DNA of 64,000 nt from contig OX638329.1 of assembly GCA_951812755.1 (NCBI GenBank), positions 4,286,522 through 4,350,521 on the forward strand, read 5' to 3'. Shown in pieces: positions 15,972-25,820 of the stretch. Origin of the DNA: an uncultured Latescibacterota bacterium. GTDB taxonomy: Bacteria > Latescibacterota > UBA2968. Each line of letters begins with the position of its first letter. Positions within the stretch are counted from its first letter, which is position 1. The translations under genes and the position numbers were made by a program. The notes under the pieces are model-generated. The model saw nothing but the letters and a program-made list of their open reading frames with translations, was not told the DNA's origin and made no database searches.

Positions 15972-16844
15972 CTAAAGGTGGGAAACTTTCAATGTTTCCA
16001 TCAGATATCTACAGTTGATCCCCATTTTGTCGTCAACTGAACCTTCGCCTTCGTTGGGACGCGGGGGATCGAGATCGAGCGTGATCCATCCGTCGTAGCC
16101 TCGCGCATTCAGCATGGCCCAAATCGCAGGGTGATCAACGCCGCCGGACCCCAGATCTTTGTACAGAATCTCCTCCGCGTGCATCTCCTTCGTCGGTGTC
16201 GGGCCAGTATAACCGCGATACGACGCCTTCGAATCCTTCCAGTGGACGGCGGCCAGTCGGTCGTAATAATCGTCGATGAGCTGAACGGGATCGCCTCCTC
16301 CGAGATTGAGCTGTGCGGTGTCGGGAATCCAGGACACGATATCTGGGTCGGTCTGATCGAGAAGGGCGCGAACTTCCTCCGGCCGCTCGATCGGCCCCCA
16401 GATATGCGGGTGTGGCGCGATCGTCACACCCATCTCAAGCGTTCGCTTGCCGAGTTCTGACACAGTTTCCGAGATCGCTTTGATGTCATCCGCGGTAGTT
16501 CCGTTCTGCGGGCGGCTGCCCATGTTGATCTTGAAGTGCGTGCAGCCGAAGATCTTCAGAAAATCGCGGCAGAAAGCGACGTGGTCGGCGATTGTTTCCT
16601 GACGTTTTGACCGATCGATGAATTCCATTGACTGACCGGGCCCGCCGTTCGAAGCGGTAATGAGCCGTAAACCGCGCTCGTCGAGGAGGGCCTTCAGCGC
16701 TTGCGGGTCGTCGAGCCATGCGATCAGGCCACTGCGGTAAGGTTCGATGCCCGGCAGACCGTGCTTAGCGATCAGTGCCGCAGATTCAGCGGTGAACGCT
16801 CCAAAAATGGCACCGCCCATAGCAAAATGGATGTTTGATGACAC
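15972..16844 (-). CDS. Sugar phosphate isomerase/epimerase (AP endonuclease 2-like TIM barrel)
   Basis: A 290-residue cytoplasmic protein. GTG start at 16844 with GGGAG upstream. Barrel-strand motifs include FKINMGSRP (about 98-106), TIAPHPHIWGP with a metal-ligand type His, SWIPDTAQLNLGGG with the Asp, AAVHWKDSK with His and Lys, and a final strand GWITLDLD. These fit the xylose-isomerase-like superfamily (IolE/TIM-barrel group). The substrate cannot be told from sequence. It lies 30 bases downstream of a sulfatase on the same strand, so it probably processes a sugar or polyol freed by that cluster. Confidence 0.83.
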   Translation of the reverse strand: MSSNIHFAMGGAIFGAFTAESAALIAKHGLPGIEPYRSGLIAWLDDPQALKALLDERGLRLITASNGGPGQSMEFIDRSKRQETIADHVAFCRDFLKIFGCTHFKINMGSRPQNGTTADDIKAISETVSELGKRTLEMGVTIAPHPHIWGPIERPEEVRALLDQTDPDIVSWIPDTAQLNLGGGDPVQLIDDYYDRLAAVHWKDSKASYRGYTGPTPTKEMHAEEILYKDLGSGGVDHPAIWAMLNARGYDGWITLDLDPPRPNEGEGSVDDKMGINCRYLMETLKVSHL

Positions 16845-16874
16845 GATGATCTCCCGTTTGGTATGATATCCTGA

Positions 16875-18404
16875 TTATTGAGCTCTATTTTGTTTATTTG
16901 CGAGGGGATTATCAATTGCTTTACCAGACAAGGTTTCACCTTTTGTCGTGTCGTGCTCAGGCCATTGATGATAGCCTTTGCTCCCCGCCCGGTCCATCTG
17001 TCCGTTTCCCGTAACTCCTTCTTTAAGGGCATCTTTATCCGGATCGCTGTACTTTACAAACCACGACTTCATTCTTTTACGCATGGTCAATACGATGTCA
17101 ATCATAGCAGGATCGTCAATAAGATTATACGCTTCATCGGGATCGTTTTCCATATCATAGAGTTCGTTCTTATCATAATAATAACGATGTATATATTTGT
17201 ATTTCTTGTCCCGAATCATTCTGACCGGTCCATACTCATCAAAGACAACGATCATATCGTCGCCTGCACCATCTATTCCGCGTAAAGTATCTGCAAAGCT
17301 GCGGCCGGGTAATTCTTCTCTATCCTGGAATTCCACTTCAATACCTGCGTAATCTAAAACTGTAGGCATAAAGTCGTATTGACTTACCATGATATCGGTT
17401 ACTACACCTGCAGGTATTCTACCGGGATGCCGGAAAATGGCAGGTACCTTAACTGAATTGTCGTACATATTTATTGGATAGGTGCCGTTTCCTTTTCCCC
17501 AAAAACCGTGATGACCGCAACTGAAACCATTGTCGCTTGTAAAGATCACGAGAGTACTATCATCTATCTTTCTTTCTTTGAGCTTCTCTAAAATTCTGCC
17601 CACATTCATATCAACTGCAGTGATGGACGCAAAGTAACCTTTCAGATTTTCTTTCCATTCTTCAGTTTCCGGTTCCGGAAAAGGCTTCCAGGTGGCTTCA
17701 TCGCGGAGTGGTATGCGGGGAATTGAAGAAAAATCACAGTCATCATACGAATCCACCAGCTCCTGCGGATGGTTATTGATAAGCGGTGAATGGGGAGCGG
17801 TATAATGTACACTTAAGTAAAAAGGGCTTTTGCTTGCGTGTTCATCAATAAAATCGAGTGCCTTGTCGGTCATTATGTCTGTAATATAGCCGGATTTTTC
17901 AATATAAGGCACCCCGTCCTTTATCATGGGTGCTGCATAATATGCGCCTCCGCCATATTGGCAGGGGAACCACATGTCAAAACTTTTTTGCGGCTTTATG
18001 CTGTGCCCCAAATGCCATTTCCCGCTCAATCCGCAGACATAGCCGTTTTCTGCGAGATAGTCGGTATATCCTTTAATTCCTTCCAGATATTCAATGGGCT
18101 CATTACCATCGCCTGGATCGAGGTTAAGAGCAGGATCTTTTCGTTTATGCTTCTGGTCTCCTTTCATGGCACCACCGCGAATCCAGTCGAGCACACCGTG
18201 ATTTGAAGGTATACGGCCGGTGAGAATTGAAGCCCGTGCAGCAGAGCAGACAGGCGAAGTGCAGTAGAAGTTTTCAAACCTCATACCTTCCTCTGCCATT
18301 CGATCCAGCACAGGTGTACGCAGTTCCGGAGTTCCGGCACAACCAAGTGCCCAGGGACCTTGATCATCCGTCATGATTAATATGATATTGGATTTGGCGT
18401 TCAC
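16875..18404 (-). CDS. Sulfatase (formylglycine type)
   Basis: A 509-residue arylsulfatase-family protein. MTDDQ (11-15) holds the metal-binding aspartates; C53-S-A-A-R57 followed by ASILTGR is the C-x-(P/A)-x-R signature, where Cys is converted to formylglycine; GKWHLG and FTSDNGF supply further active-site residues. No signal peptide is visible at the start, so it is either cytoplasmic or the N-terminus is short. The GTG start overlaps the upstream sulfatase stop in GTGA, so these two sulfatases are translationally coupled. AT-rich codons contrast with the neighbouring isomerase. Likely substrate: a sulfated sugar; position specificity unknown. Confidence 0.92.
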   Translation of the reverse strand: MNAKSNIILIMTDDQGPWALGCAGTPELRTPVLDRMAEEGMRFENFYCTSPVCSAARASILTGRIPSNHGVLDWIRGGAMKGDQKHKRKDPALNLDPGDGNEPIEYLEGIKGYTDYLAENGYVCGLSGKWHLGHSIKPQKSFDMWFPCQYGGGAYYAAPMIKDGVPYIEKSGYITDIMTDKALDFIDEHASKSPFYLSVHYTAPHSPLINNHPQELVDSYDDCDFSSIPRIPLRDEATWKPFPEPETEEWKENLKGYFASITAVDMNVGRILEKLKERKIDDSTLVIFTSDNGFSCGHHGFWGKGNGTYPINMYDNSVKVPAIFRHPGRIPAGVVTDIMVSQYDFMPTVLDYAGIEVEFQDREELPGRSFADTLRGIDGAGDDMIVVFDEYGPVRMIRDKKYKYIHRYYYDKNELYDMENDPDEAYNLIDDPAMIDIVLTMRKRMKSWFVKYSDPDKDALKEGVTGNGQMDRAGSKGYHQWPEHDTTKGETLSGKAIDNPLANKQNRAQ

Positions 18405-19858
18405 GCTTCCCTTCTCTTGATTTTAACAGCCTCTGCAAAAGGTTCTTTTCCATCTTCCCATTTTCTACCCACAGGCCGCAACTGGCCATAACCCTTCACA
18501 TTGTATATGCGGCCATCGATATCTGGAATCACGTATTCCTCAAACCATGTATCCATCTCTCCTTTGAGATCTTTCACGCGATCAGCCTGTGCCGGGTCAT
18601 CAATTAAATTGTTGCGATCATCGGGATCATTCACAACATCGTAAAGCTCATTTGGTCCATCTGGATAACGATGGATGTATTTCCACTCGGCGGTCCGAAT
18701 CATCCTGCAATAACCATACTCGTCGTAAATGACAACACTGTCACGACCTTTTGCACGTTCATTTTTCAACACTGGAAGAAACGATTGTCCTGGCAAATTT
18801 GTATCGGGAAGCGGAAGATCAACATAGTCCAAAAACGTGGGCAAAACATCATAAGCCGAAGCCATCGCCGATTGCACCGTGCCTTCTGGAATCACACCCG
18901 GGTGCGTAGCCAGGAAAGGCACCTTAATCGAATTCTCATACATATTCACCGGATCGGTTCCATTGCCTTTACCCCAAAACCCATGTTGCCCGCACGAATA
19001 CCCATTATCAGAAGTAAATACCACAAGCGTATTTTCGCGCAAACCCTTTTCTTCGAGCTTGTCCAAAATCCGCCCCACATCCAGATCCATCGCGGTCACC
19101 GCCGCAAAATATCCCTTCAAACTCTCGCGCTGCCCCAGGTTATTGCTCAGCCCTCTCATTGACCGGGCTGGCAGATCTGCATCATCCTCGGGCACCTTTG
19201 CCCATGGATGGCGTGGTTCCTGTGGACACGTATCAAACGCACAGTCGTCATAAGAATCCACAATATCCTGAGGATGACCGATCCACGGCGCGTGTGGCGC
19301 AGTATAATGAACACTCAGATAAAATGGATTTTCATCTTCTGCGTGAGCATCGATATATTCAAGCGCATCATCCGTAATCACATTCGTCACATAACCGGGC
19401 ACAACCGCTGTCACACCATCGCGTATCATACTCTGATCATTATAAACCCCCGCCCCGCCCGGATGCGCAAACCAGTGAGAAAAACCACATTGCGGAAGAG
19501 ACGAATTGCCCAAATGCCATTTGCCCGACAGACCACACGCCCACCCATTGTCAGCCAAAACGTTTGTGTAACAAACTTCACCATCGAGAAAACTCTGTCC
19601 TGTAGTCCCAAAATTGACCTGACCCGCAATAAAATCGTGAACGCCGTGCTGAGACGGAATCCGCCCGGTCAAAAAAGAAGCCCGGCTGGCCGAACACACC
19701 GGAATCGTCACAAAGAAATTCTCAAACCGCACGCCTGTTGCCGCCATGCGGTCGAGATTTGGCGTTCGAATTTCTGCATTGCCATAACAACCCGCCGCCC
19801 AAACAGCCATGTCATCGGCGAGAATAAAAACGATATTGGTTTTTTCTAAAGCCGACAT
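18401..19858 (-). CDS. Sulfatase (formylglycine type)
   Basis: A 485-residue sulfatase. LADDM (13-17) gives the metal site; C55-S-A-S-R59 with ASFLTGR is the modification signature; SGKWHLG and FTSDNGYSCGQHGFWGKG are the conserved downstream motifs. ATG at 19858 has GGAGGCGG upstream. It shares many segments with the next sulfatase (SVHYTAPH, VDSYDDC, GYFA-x-TA-DxxVGRIL), so the two look like tandem paralogs with different codon use. The MITE at 19884-20096 lies just upstream, between it and the GH5-like gene, and could affect its transcription. Confidence 0.92.
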   Translation of the reverse strand: MSALEKTNIVFILADDMAVWAAGCYGNAEIRTPNLDRMAATGVRFENFFVTIPVCSASRASFLTGRIPSQHGVHDFIAGQVNFGTTGQSFLDGEVCYTNVLADNGWACGLSGKWHLGNSSLPQCGFSHWFAHPGGAGVYNDQSMIRDGVTAVVPGYVTNVITDDALEYIDAHAEDENPFYLSVHYTAPHAPWIGHPQDIVDSYDDCAFDTCPQEPRHPWAKVPEDDADLPARSMRGLSNNLGQRESLKGYFAAVTAMDLDVGRILDKLEEKGLRENTLVVFTSDNGYSCGQHGFWGKGNGTDPVNMYENSIKVPFLATHPGVIPEGTVQSAMASAYDVLPTFLDYVDLPLPDTNLPGQSFLPVLKNERAKGRDSVVIYDEYGYCRMIRTAEWKYIHRYPDGPNELYDVVNDPDDRNNLIDDPAQADRVKDLKGEMDTWFEEYVIPDIDGRIYNVKGYGQLRPVGRKWEDGKEPFAEAVKIKRREA

Positions 19859-19876
19859 AAAGACCGCCTCCTCTGC

Positions 19877-20103
19877 TTATTCACTGACGTTACGCATGTC
19901 AGGCGTTTTGTCATGCTGAGCCTTTCGACTTCGCTCAAGATAAACTCCGTGGAACGGAGCCGAAGCATCCCTTCCACCTGCGTTGGTAGTAGATGAACTG
20001 GCCTGAGAGGCGGCCAGTTGTACACCGCTCTTTCGACTCCGCTGCGCTCCGCTCAAAATGACAGGCCCATTATATTGTGCAGATGCGTAACATCAGTTAT
20101 TCA
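19877..20103. mobile_element. MITE-like element, copy 1, with 7-bp target duplication
   Basis: The element spans 19884-20096 (213 bp). Terminal inverted repeats are CTGACGTTACGCAT on the left and ATGCGTAACATCAG on the right (one mismatch). It is bounded by the identical 7-mer TTATTCA at 19877-19883 and 20097-20103. The interior holds GCTGAGC/GACTCCGCTGCGCTCC hairpin-like segments shared with copies at 43.1 and 61.0 kb, here in reverse orientation with an extra GGCCTGAGAGGCGGCC insert. There is no open frame for a transposase, so it is non-autonomous. The right-hand duplication contains the stop codon of the GH5-like gene. Confidence 0.85.
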
Positions 20104-21560
20104 GGTCTTCGCCCGCGCAGTTCAATCTGGTCGAGAATGATCTCTGAATGACGGTCAATGAAGATAAAAGAAAATCGGACGTTGCTGACCGATTGGACGA
20201 CATGTTCATACTCGAGTTCGTATTTCTTCAGTTTGCTATCCACAGTTATTTCTTCAGAAGTCCAGATGACGGGGTCATTTTCGGGGGCGTGACCAAGCTG
20301 AATCTGCAACCGCGCAGTACCGACTTCGCATCTCGCGTAAAACGAGATCCGATATATGCTGCTTTCCCGGAGTTGGATAGTGTACTTATTTGCCTGCACC
20401 TTTCCCCTTACGCGAAACTTCCAGTCCGGCTCATATTGCTGATAGAGCGACGGTATCACCCCGCGCCCCACATCGGGGTCAAAGGTAAAAGGCACGTGTA
20501 CTCTGATGGCCCGTGTTCCATCTACACCTTGTCCGTCAGCAGTCCCCATGATGGCATATTCGGATGAATTCCAGTCTGCCAAATCGAGCTGAAAGTCCGG
20601 ATTGACAATCTGGTTGGTAGGCGGGACTTTGGCCAGCGGTTCTTTTCCGGTCAGGTTTTTTACCACACCTTCAACACCTGCAAATCCCCATTCTGAATTA
20701 TACAGTCCGTAGGGCCAGGCATTATTGAATACACCACAGTAATACGACCATTCAATATTTCTTTTGGCAAGCTCAGGTACCATAAAGCCCGTGTATTCTT
20801 CAACATGCTTTATTTTATGATTAAGACGTGCGCCCCATTCACTGAGATAGACCTTTTTGTTATGTTTTTTTGACCACACATCGGCTTCTTCCAAATCTGC
20901 AAGGATGGTTTCTCGCCAGCCTGGATGATCTTTGTTGATATCCTGGTCTATTGCACCGTGGGTAAAAGGTTTGGGGTGATAGCAATGAAAGACGCCCCAA
21001 ATATTGAGGTCATCGGCAAAACCGGTTCCATCCTGGAGCTTATATGAAAGATACTCTGGTGTTACATATTTCGTGAGCAACTGCACGCCATTAAAATGCG
21101 GCCCGCCAATGGCTATCAATCTCGTTGGATTTGACCGGCGAATTTCCTGGATACACGCTGAATACCATTCCATGGTTTCAGCTTCTTCTCCGTCGGGATG
21201 TCCTGCCATTTTGGGTTCGTTAAATGCTTCAAAAATCACCTCAGCAGGATAGTCTCTATAATATTCCGCAACTTCGCCCCACCACTGTACAAGGCTTTCT
21301 TTTCCCCAACAATACATTGAAAAAGGAACAACGACGATTTTTAAGCCGAGTTCCAACGCATCGTCAACGGCCGGTTTATAGAACTCCGGATTCCAGCCTT
21401 GTTTAATAAAGAAACGGACGGAATCAAATCCGGCTTCTTTGAACGCAATATAAAAGCCTTTATCATAGGCTACTTTGTTTACTTCGGTTGCGGTAAAATC
21501 GGTATTGACACCATTGCCGAGCGTTAAAGACCTGTTTTGTTCTGTGAAGTCCTGTGTCAT
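20097..21560 (-). CDS. GH5-like glycoside hydrolase with C-terminal carbohydrate-binding domain
   Basis: A 487-residue protein from the ATG at 21560, which has GGAG seven bases upstream; a TTG five codons earlier lacks this. Residues 1-310 form a GH5-like barrel: FEAFNEP places the acid/base Glu115 and KVYLSEWGARL the nucleophile Glu241. From about 325 (NQIVNPDF, LADWNSSEYAIMG) a jelly-roll domain of CBM4/9 type follows, ending at RGRRPE. No signal peptide is visible, unusual for this class. The stop lies in the target duplication of the MITE. Its place beside fucosidase and sulfatases suggests a sulfated, fucose-containing polysaccharide target. Confidence 0.82.
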   Translation of the reverse strand: MTQDFTEQNRSLTLGNGVNTDFTATEVNKVAYDKGFYIAFKEAGFDSVRFFIKQGWNPEFYKPAVDDALELGLKIVVVPFSMYCWGKESLVQWWGEVAEYYRDYPAEVIFEAFNEPKMAGHPDGEEAETMEWYSACIQEIRRSNPTRLIAIGGPHFNGVQLLTKYVTPEYLSYKLQDGTGFADDLNIWGVFHCYHPKPFTHGAIDQDINKDHPGWRETILADLEEADVWSKKHNKKVYLSEWGARLNHKIKHVEEYTGFMVPELAKRNIEWSYYCGVFNNAWPYGLYNSEWGFAGVEGVVKNLTGKEPLAKVPPTNQIVNPDFQLDLADWNSSEYAIMGTADGQGVDGTRAIRVHVPFTFDPDVGRGVIPSLYQQYEPDWKFRVRGKVQANKYTIQLRESSIYRISFYARCEVGTARLQIQLGHAPENDPVIWTSEEITVDSKLKKYELEYEHVVQSVSNVRFSFIFIDRHSEIILDQIELRGRRPE

Positions 21561-21580
21561 CTGTATCTCCTGCAATGGAT

Positions 21581-23305
21581 TTAGAGAATATTGTGAACAG
21601 GAGTGAAGTGAATCGATTTTAGACTGGCTTTGCCCAAATCGCCTTCGAGACAGGAAACGCTGATTTTGTAAGTACCCGGCCCGGAAAAGTTAATCCAGCC
21701 GATGGGAAAACGCTGGTAGTTATGCGAAGAATTTTGCTGATTTTGAATGTGTTCACCATTTTCAATAGTCACCCCCCAGACGAGACGCCCTTCACCTGAA
21801 TAGGTGAGATCTACGATATAGTCTCCAGGTGCAAGAACGTTGACCGTCCAAGTCGCTTTGCCTTCAGGCGTCCATTTGTGAACACGGCTGACGTGTTTCC
21901 ATTCTCCAAATTTTTCCATCCAGCGTTGATTTTCCAATGTGGCATTTTCAACGACCGCAGCTTCTGAAAAAATTTCAGTCTCTATTTCGGGATCAATTGC
22001 CCAGGTCGAATCGGCTTTTGGCGTGCCTTTGAGCTTGACTTCAAGAACTGAAACCAGATTATCGGGCGCCTGTGGCGATAGCTCGAAGCAGGTCCAGCCG
22101 TGCTTTTTCTCAAAAGGTGTAGATTGATCGCCATCGAGGAGGGATGCAGATTCGATTTCCGTTTTGAGGCCTGGCAGATAAAGTGTGCCAGAGGCAGGCC
22201 AGTTGAAAATGCTGAGAAAGAGCGTGTTGTCTTTTACCGTCACATCTCCCCAGGGCAGGGCATGTTGCCAGGGCGATGCATCGGTACCATAGACGACCTG
22301 GGGATAGCGCCTGATCCATTTGCCAGCAGCACGTAAAGTGCGGGCAGCTCTTTCGGGTATTGAACCGTCACCGCGGGGACCTATATTGAGCATGTAAGTG
22401 CCACCTCTGGCAACACAGGAGATCAGGCGGCGAAGAATTTCTCCGGGTGTTTTCCAGTATTCATCGTACCAGGCAAAAGCCCAGGAGTCATTGGTGGTAT
22501 CGACGCTTTCCCACATACCTTCAACATTGGTGGATGGCACATCCATATCACCCAGCGTCTTGTAGTCGCCCAGCCCATGCCCGGCGCGACCTGAAACGAG
22601 GGCATTGGGTTGATTGTTGCGCACGACTTCGATGAGTTGCTCAATGTACTTTTTGGGCATTTGTCCGGGTGTGTCAAACCAGATGAGTTCGATGGGACCG
22701 TACTGGCTGGTGATTTCTTCGACCTGTGGCAGGCATTTTTTGACAAAATAATCGTCGAAGGTGGCCGGGTTGCCATCGGCATCTGTGCCTGGGCCGTTTG
22801 CCCCACCAGGAAAAGTCCAGTCCTGATTGTGAGAGTAGTAGAATCCAAATCCGAGACCGAGTTTTTTGCAGGCCCCGGCGAGTTCTTTCATAGGGTCGCG
22901 ATTAAATTGGGTAACCGCACCAATGTTAAAGTCGTTGCAGGCTGAGCGATACATGGCAAAACCATCGTGGTGCTTGCTGGTGATAATGATGTATTTCATG
23001 CCCGCGTCTTTGGCCAGTTGTGCTATTTCTGTTGCATCAAAATTGACGGGGTTAAAGGTTTTCGCCATTTCCATATATTCCTCGACCGGAATATTGGCCA
23101 TGCGCGGGTTCATGATCCATTCGCCAATGCCGTAGTACGTTTTGCCATCGACTTTGTTGGCAAGTTGTGCATATGGACCCCAGTGGATAAACATGGCGTA
23201 ATTGCCATCATTAAAGAGTTGACCCCGTTCTGCATTTTCAGCGCGCAGTGCAATAACATCTTCGCCCCAAAGCGTGTCCATTTCCTGACTGTTGTCTTCC
23301 TGCAT
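21581..23305 (-). CDS. Alpha-L-fucosidase (GH29)
   Basis: A 574-residue GH29 enzyme. FIHWGPYA near residue 39, TSKHHDGFAMY (109-119) and the nucleophile Asp211 in IELIWFDTPG are the family hallmarks; YMLNIGPRGDG closes the catalytic domain. Residues from about 430 make a beta-rich accessory domain for sugar binding. The ATG at 23305 has AGGAAA upstream. No export signal is visible. It hydrolyses terminal alpha-linked fucose, and with adjacent sulfatases it would fit degradation of fucoidan-like or mucin-like glycans. It lies 20 bases upstream of the GH5-like gene on the same strand, so they are probably one operon. Confidence 0.9.
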   Translation of the reverse strand: MQEDNSQEMDTLWGEDVIALRAENAERGQLFNDGNYAMFIHWGPYAQLANKVDGKTYYGIGEWIMNPRMANIPVEEYMEMAKTFNPVNFDATEIAQLAKDAGMKYIIITSKHHDGFAMYRSACNDFNIGAVTQFNRDPMKELAGACKKLGLGFGFYYSHNQDWTFPGGANGPGTDADGNPATFDDYFVKKCLPQVEEITSQYGPIELIWFDTPGQMPKKYIEQLIEVVRNNQPNALVSGRAGHGLGDYKTLGDMDVPSTNVEGMWESVDTTNDSWAFAWYDEYWKTPGEILRRLISCVARGGTYMLNIGPRGDGSIPERAARTLRAAGKWIRRYPQVVYGTDASPWQHALPWGDVTVKDNTLFLSIFNWPASGTLYLPGLKTEIESASLLDGDQSTPFEKKHGWTCFELSPQAPDNLVSVLEVKLKGTPKADSTWAIDPEIETEIFSEAAVVENATLENQRWMEKFGEWKHVSRVHKWTPEGKATWTVNVLAPGDYIVDLTYSGEGRLVWGVTIENGEHIQNQQNSSHNYQRFPIGWINFSGPGTYKISVSCLEGDLGKASLKSIHFTPVHNIL

Positions 23306-23372
23306 GTTTATTTTCCTTTCCTGGTTTTTCTAAAGAAAAATCTTCTTCCTTACTCTACAGCATATCTAACTT

Positions 23373-25781
23373 CTACTCACCTTGAATCAGTTTGAACTTA
23401 TGTGCAGCTTCCTCGACACCAACGAATCGGCTGTAAATCGCCACGTAGTTAAGTTTACCTTCCCAATTCCGACCGCCACTCGCCTCATCACCGAAAAGCA
23501 ACGGATAGAGTTCCCAATTACTGAAATCCCCTTGGATTCCGTTGCTAACGTGGACAAGTTCACCATCGATGTAACAATAGACGTTCCGGTCAAAATAACT
23601 GACGATGATGTGCGTCGGTTTCCCCGCCTCAATTTTACTGAAAGAGAACTCACCGCCCCTGCCATTCGCGCCTGTTCTCGGTGTGCGGATTCTCACGGCA
23701 AAACGGTTGCCATTTTGCCCCAAAGTAAAGTTGCGATGGGTAGAGTCGTTCGAGAATGAAATAATCCGCGCCGGACCACTCTGATCCAGGTTATCCGTTG
23801 TAACGAGACATTCAAGCGTCAATTGGTTGCTTGCCTGACATGCTTCCAGAAGCTTATCATTCACGCCTTTGGTGAGGAACGCACCACCGGTCAGATCCAT
23901 CTGTTCGTCTTCACTGATTTTTGCCTCTCCGCGCAGTTCAACCTCTCCACTACTATCAAGCGTGTTATGCCAGAGAAAAACGAGTCCGTCGCGCGAACCG
24001 GGAAATTCTGTGTGCGTCTCAATGTCAGCCGGTGCCTTTGGTAATACATAGATCGCGAGGGCGGTAGTTGATGTTATATCTTCGGCGTCTGTTACCGTGA
24101 GTGTTGTAACGTACTGCCCGATATTCTCATAGACATGGGTCGGATTCGATTCGGTGGATGTTGTACCGTCTCCGAAATCCCAGTGATGTGTCAGGTCCTC
24201 TTCTGCTGAGAAAGTCACCGTGAGTGGCTCACTCCCATGAAGCACATCGGCGGATGCCCTTGCCTCTGGACGGAGTTTCTCGCCCGGTGCATACGGCGTA
24301 AAGCGATACGCAAAACCACTATACGGTGTAGCGAACGTGTACTCACCCGGTTGGGCTGTACCGACAGGAACGATTTTCATGTTCCACGTATCAATACCAT
24401 CAACTTTATAGGGTCGTTCTCCGTGTAAGTCCAACGCTATCGTCTGCGGTTCGGTTGTGTAAGTAAGGTAGTATTCTCCATGTTTCGCGAGGATATACTG
24501 TCCCCTATCATCACCAATCGGCTCAAGCGTATCAAACGCAGGGGCATCAGCCATGAAATTCTTGAGGAACGCGATCCGCAGTGGACTTTCACCCCGCAGC
24601 ACACCACCTTTCGCCCACCAGAGAAGGTCTTCAGAATGTTTGTATGTCTCCCCGTGTCCGACATAGCATCCAGAGACCGTACCTGCCCAAAAGCGCTGTA
24701 CCATCTCTTCCGCGGTGATACTACCCCACCTTTGCGGAATATTGCCCTCATAGCGACACTCATCGTAGATAACTGGTTTTCCGTATTGCGTGCGATAGTG
24801 GATGCCCTGTGCCATGTTGGACGTTTGGATACTGGTGTGTGTTACCCACGGCTTACTGTGGTCATACCAACGTCTGCCATTGTGAATCCCACGTAACCGC
24901 TGATACGGATCTTCGGCCTGGATAATCTGGAAGAACCGATCCCAATCTGATTCTTCTTTCGCCCGCATAAGATTGTATTCATTCGCGAGGGACCACCAGA
25001 CGTTTCGGAATGCCGCCAATCGAGCGACAGCATAGCGTATGTATCGGTCATCGCTTTCGGCATCCATGTACTCGAAACCCCATCGGTCATAGGTATGAAA
25101 CAGGATGATATCCGCCTCAATACCGAGGTCCAAAAGGTCTTGCACTCGCTGCTCAAAATGCTGCCAGAATTCAGGATTGAACCTTGTGAAGTCCCAATCC
25201 TTTAGCGGTTTCCCTTCAAACGGATAGTAAATGGGTTCATTTTTGTTGTAAACATAGTCTTTTGGAAAAATGCACATCCGCATCTTGTTAAAAGGTGCCT
25301 CGGCGAGGGTTTGGAGCGTCTGTTCCTCCATCGCATCCCCTTGATGTACCCAAGCGTAGCAGGTCGTCCCAAATTGGTGATAGGGGGTGCCGTCAGCATA
25401 TCGCAAGTAAAAGTCTTTATAGACACGCACAGGTCCATGGTTTGCCTCAGACGGTTCAACACACGTAAACTGCCCCGTCTGCCCATCGAGTTCAGCGCGG
25501 TTACTTTTCGTCGTGTACGTCCATCCACCGATTGCGTCGGGCATAAATCGGATTTTGTAAACCCCGTTTCCATCGTAGAACCCATCCGGCTCAAAAGTTC
25601 GATCACCCTGTTTAAATTCTGCTGTTAATTCGACCTCAGTAAACGGATTTCCTGTGTCTGGCCCATTTAAAGTTACTTCATATATGTCCCAACGTTCAAT
25701 CATACTCATCTCCGATTTTTGTGCATTCGCGAACGAAACTGCGATTGCAAAAATCGCTATTGGCAAAATGTATTTTAGCAT
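23373..25781 (-). CDS. Secreted DUF5060/DUF4038-type glycoside hydrolase with PKD and LamG domains
   Basis: An 802-residue exported protein. The ATG at 25781 (GGGAG upstream) starts a clear signal peptide, MLKYILPIAIFAIAVSFANA. Residues about 25-110 are a DUF5060 beta-sandwich (WDIYEVTLNGP). About 120-430 is a TIM barrel of the DUF4038/GH140-like kind, with VWWSLANEYN as the acid/base strand and KPVIYDECRYEGN as the nucleophile strand. A DUF5605-like domain follows, then a PKD domain (HHWDFGDGTTS), then a LamG/concanavalin-like domain to the end. GH140 members cleave apiose side chains of pectin, but specificity here is not shown. The carbohydrate-binding tail suits extracellular polysaccharide. 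Confidence 0.8.
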   Translation of the reverse strand: MLKYILPIAIFAIAVSFANAQKSEMSMIERWDIYEVTLNGPDTGNPFTEVELTAEFKQGDRTFEPDGFYDGNGVYKIRFMPDAIGGWTYTTKSNRAELDGQTGQFTCVEPSEANHGPVRVYKDFYLRYADGTPYHQFGTTCYAWVHQGDAMEEQTLQTLAEAPFNKMRMCIFPKDYVYNKNEPIYYPFEGKPLKDWDFTRFNPEFWQHFEQRVQDLLDLGIEADIILFHTYDRWGFEYMDAESDDRYIRYAVARLAAFRNVWWSLANEYNLMRAKEESDWDRFFQIIQAEDPYQRLRGIHNGRRWYDHSKPWVTHTSIQTSNMAQGIHYRTQYGKPVIYDECRYEGNIPQRWGSITAEEMVQRFWAGTVSGCYVGHGETYKHSEDLLWWAKGGVLRGESPLRIAFLKNFMADAPAFDTLEPIGDDRGQYILAKHGEYYLTYTTEPQTIALDLHGERPYKVDGIDTWNMKIVPVGTAQPGEYTFATPYSGFAYRFTPYAPGEKLRPEARASADVLHGSEPLTVTFSAEEDLTHHWDFGDGTTSTESNPTHVYENIGQYVTTLTVTDAEDITSTTALAIYVLPKAPADIETHTEFPGSRDGLVFLWHNTLDSSGEVELRGEAKISEDEQMDLTGGAFLTKGVNDKLLEACQASNQLTLECLVTTDNLDQSGPARIISFSNDSTHRNFTLGQNGNRFAVRIRTPRTGANGRGGEFSFSKIEAGKPTHIIVSYFDRNVYCYIDGELVHVSNGIQGDFSNWELYPLLFGDEASGGRNWEGKLNYVAIYSRFVGVEEAAHKFKLIQGE

Positions 25782-25820
25782 CAAATTCTCCCAATTCAGG
25801 GATCCCAAGGGGATTGTTTG

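Noticed and set aside
19208-19849. 213-codon plus-strand open frame
   Set aside because: Antisense shadow of the sulfatase at 18401-19858; Arg/Ile/Thr-rich with no family.
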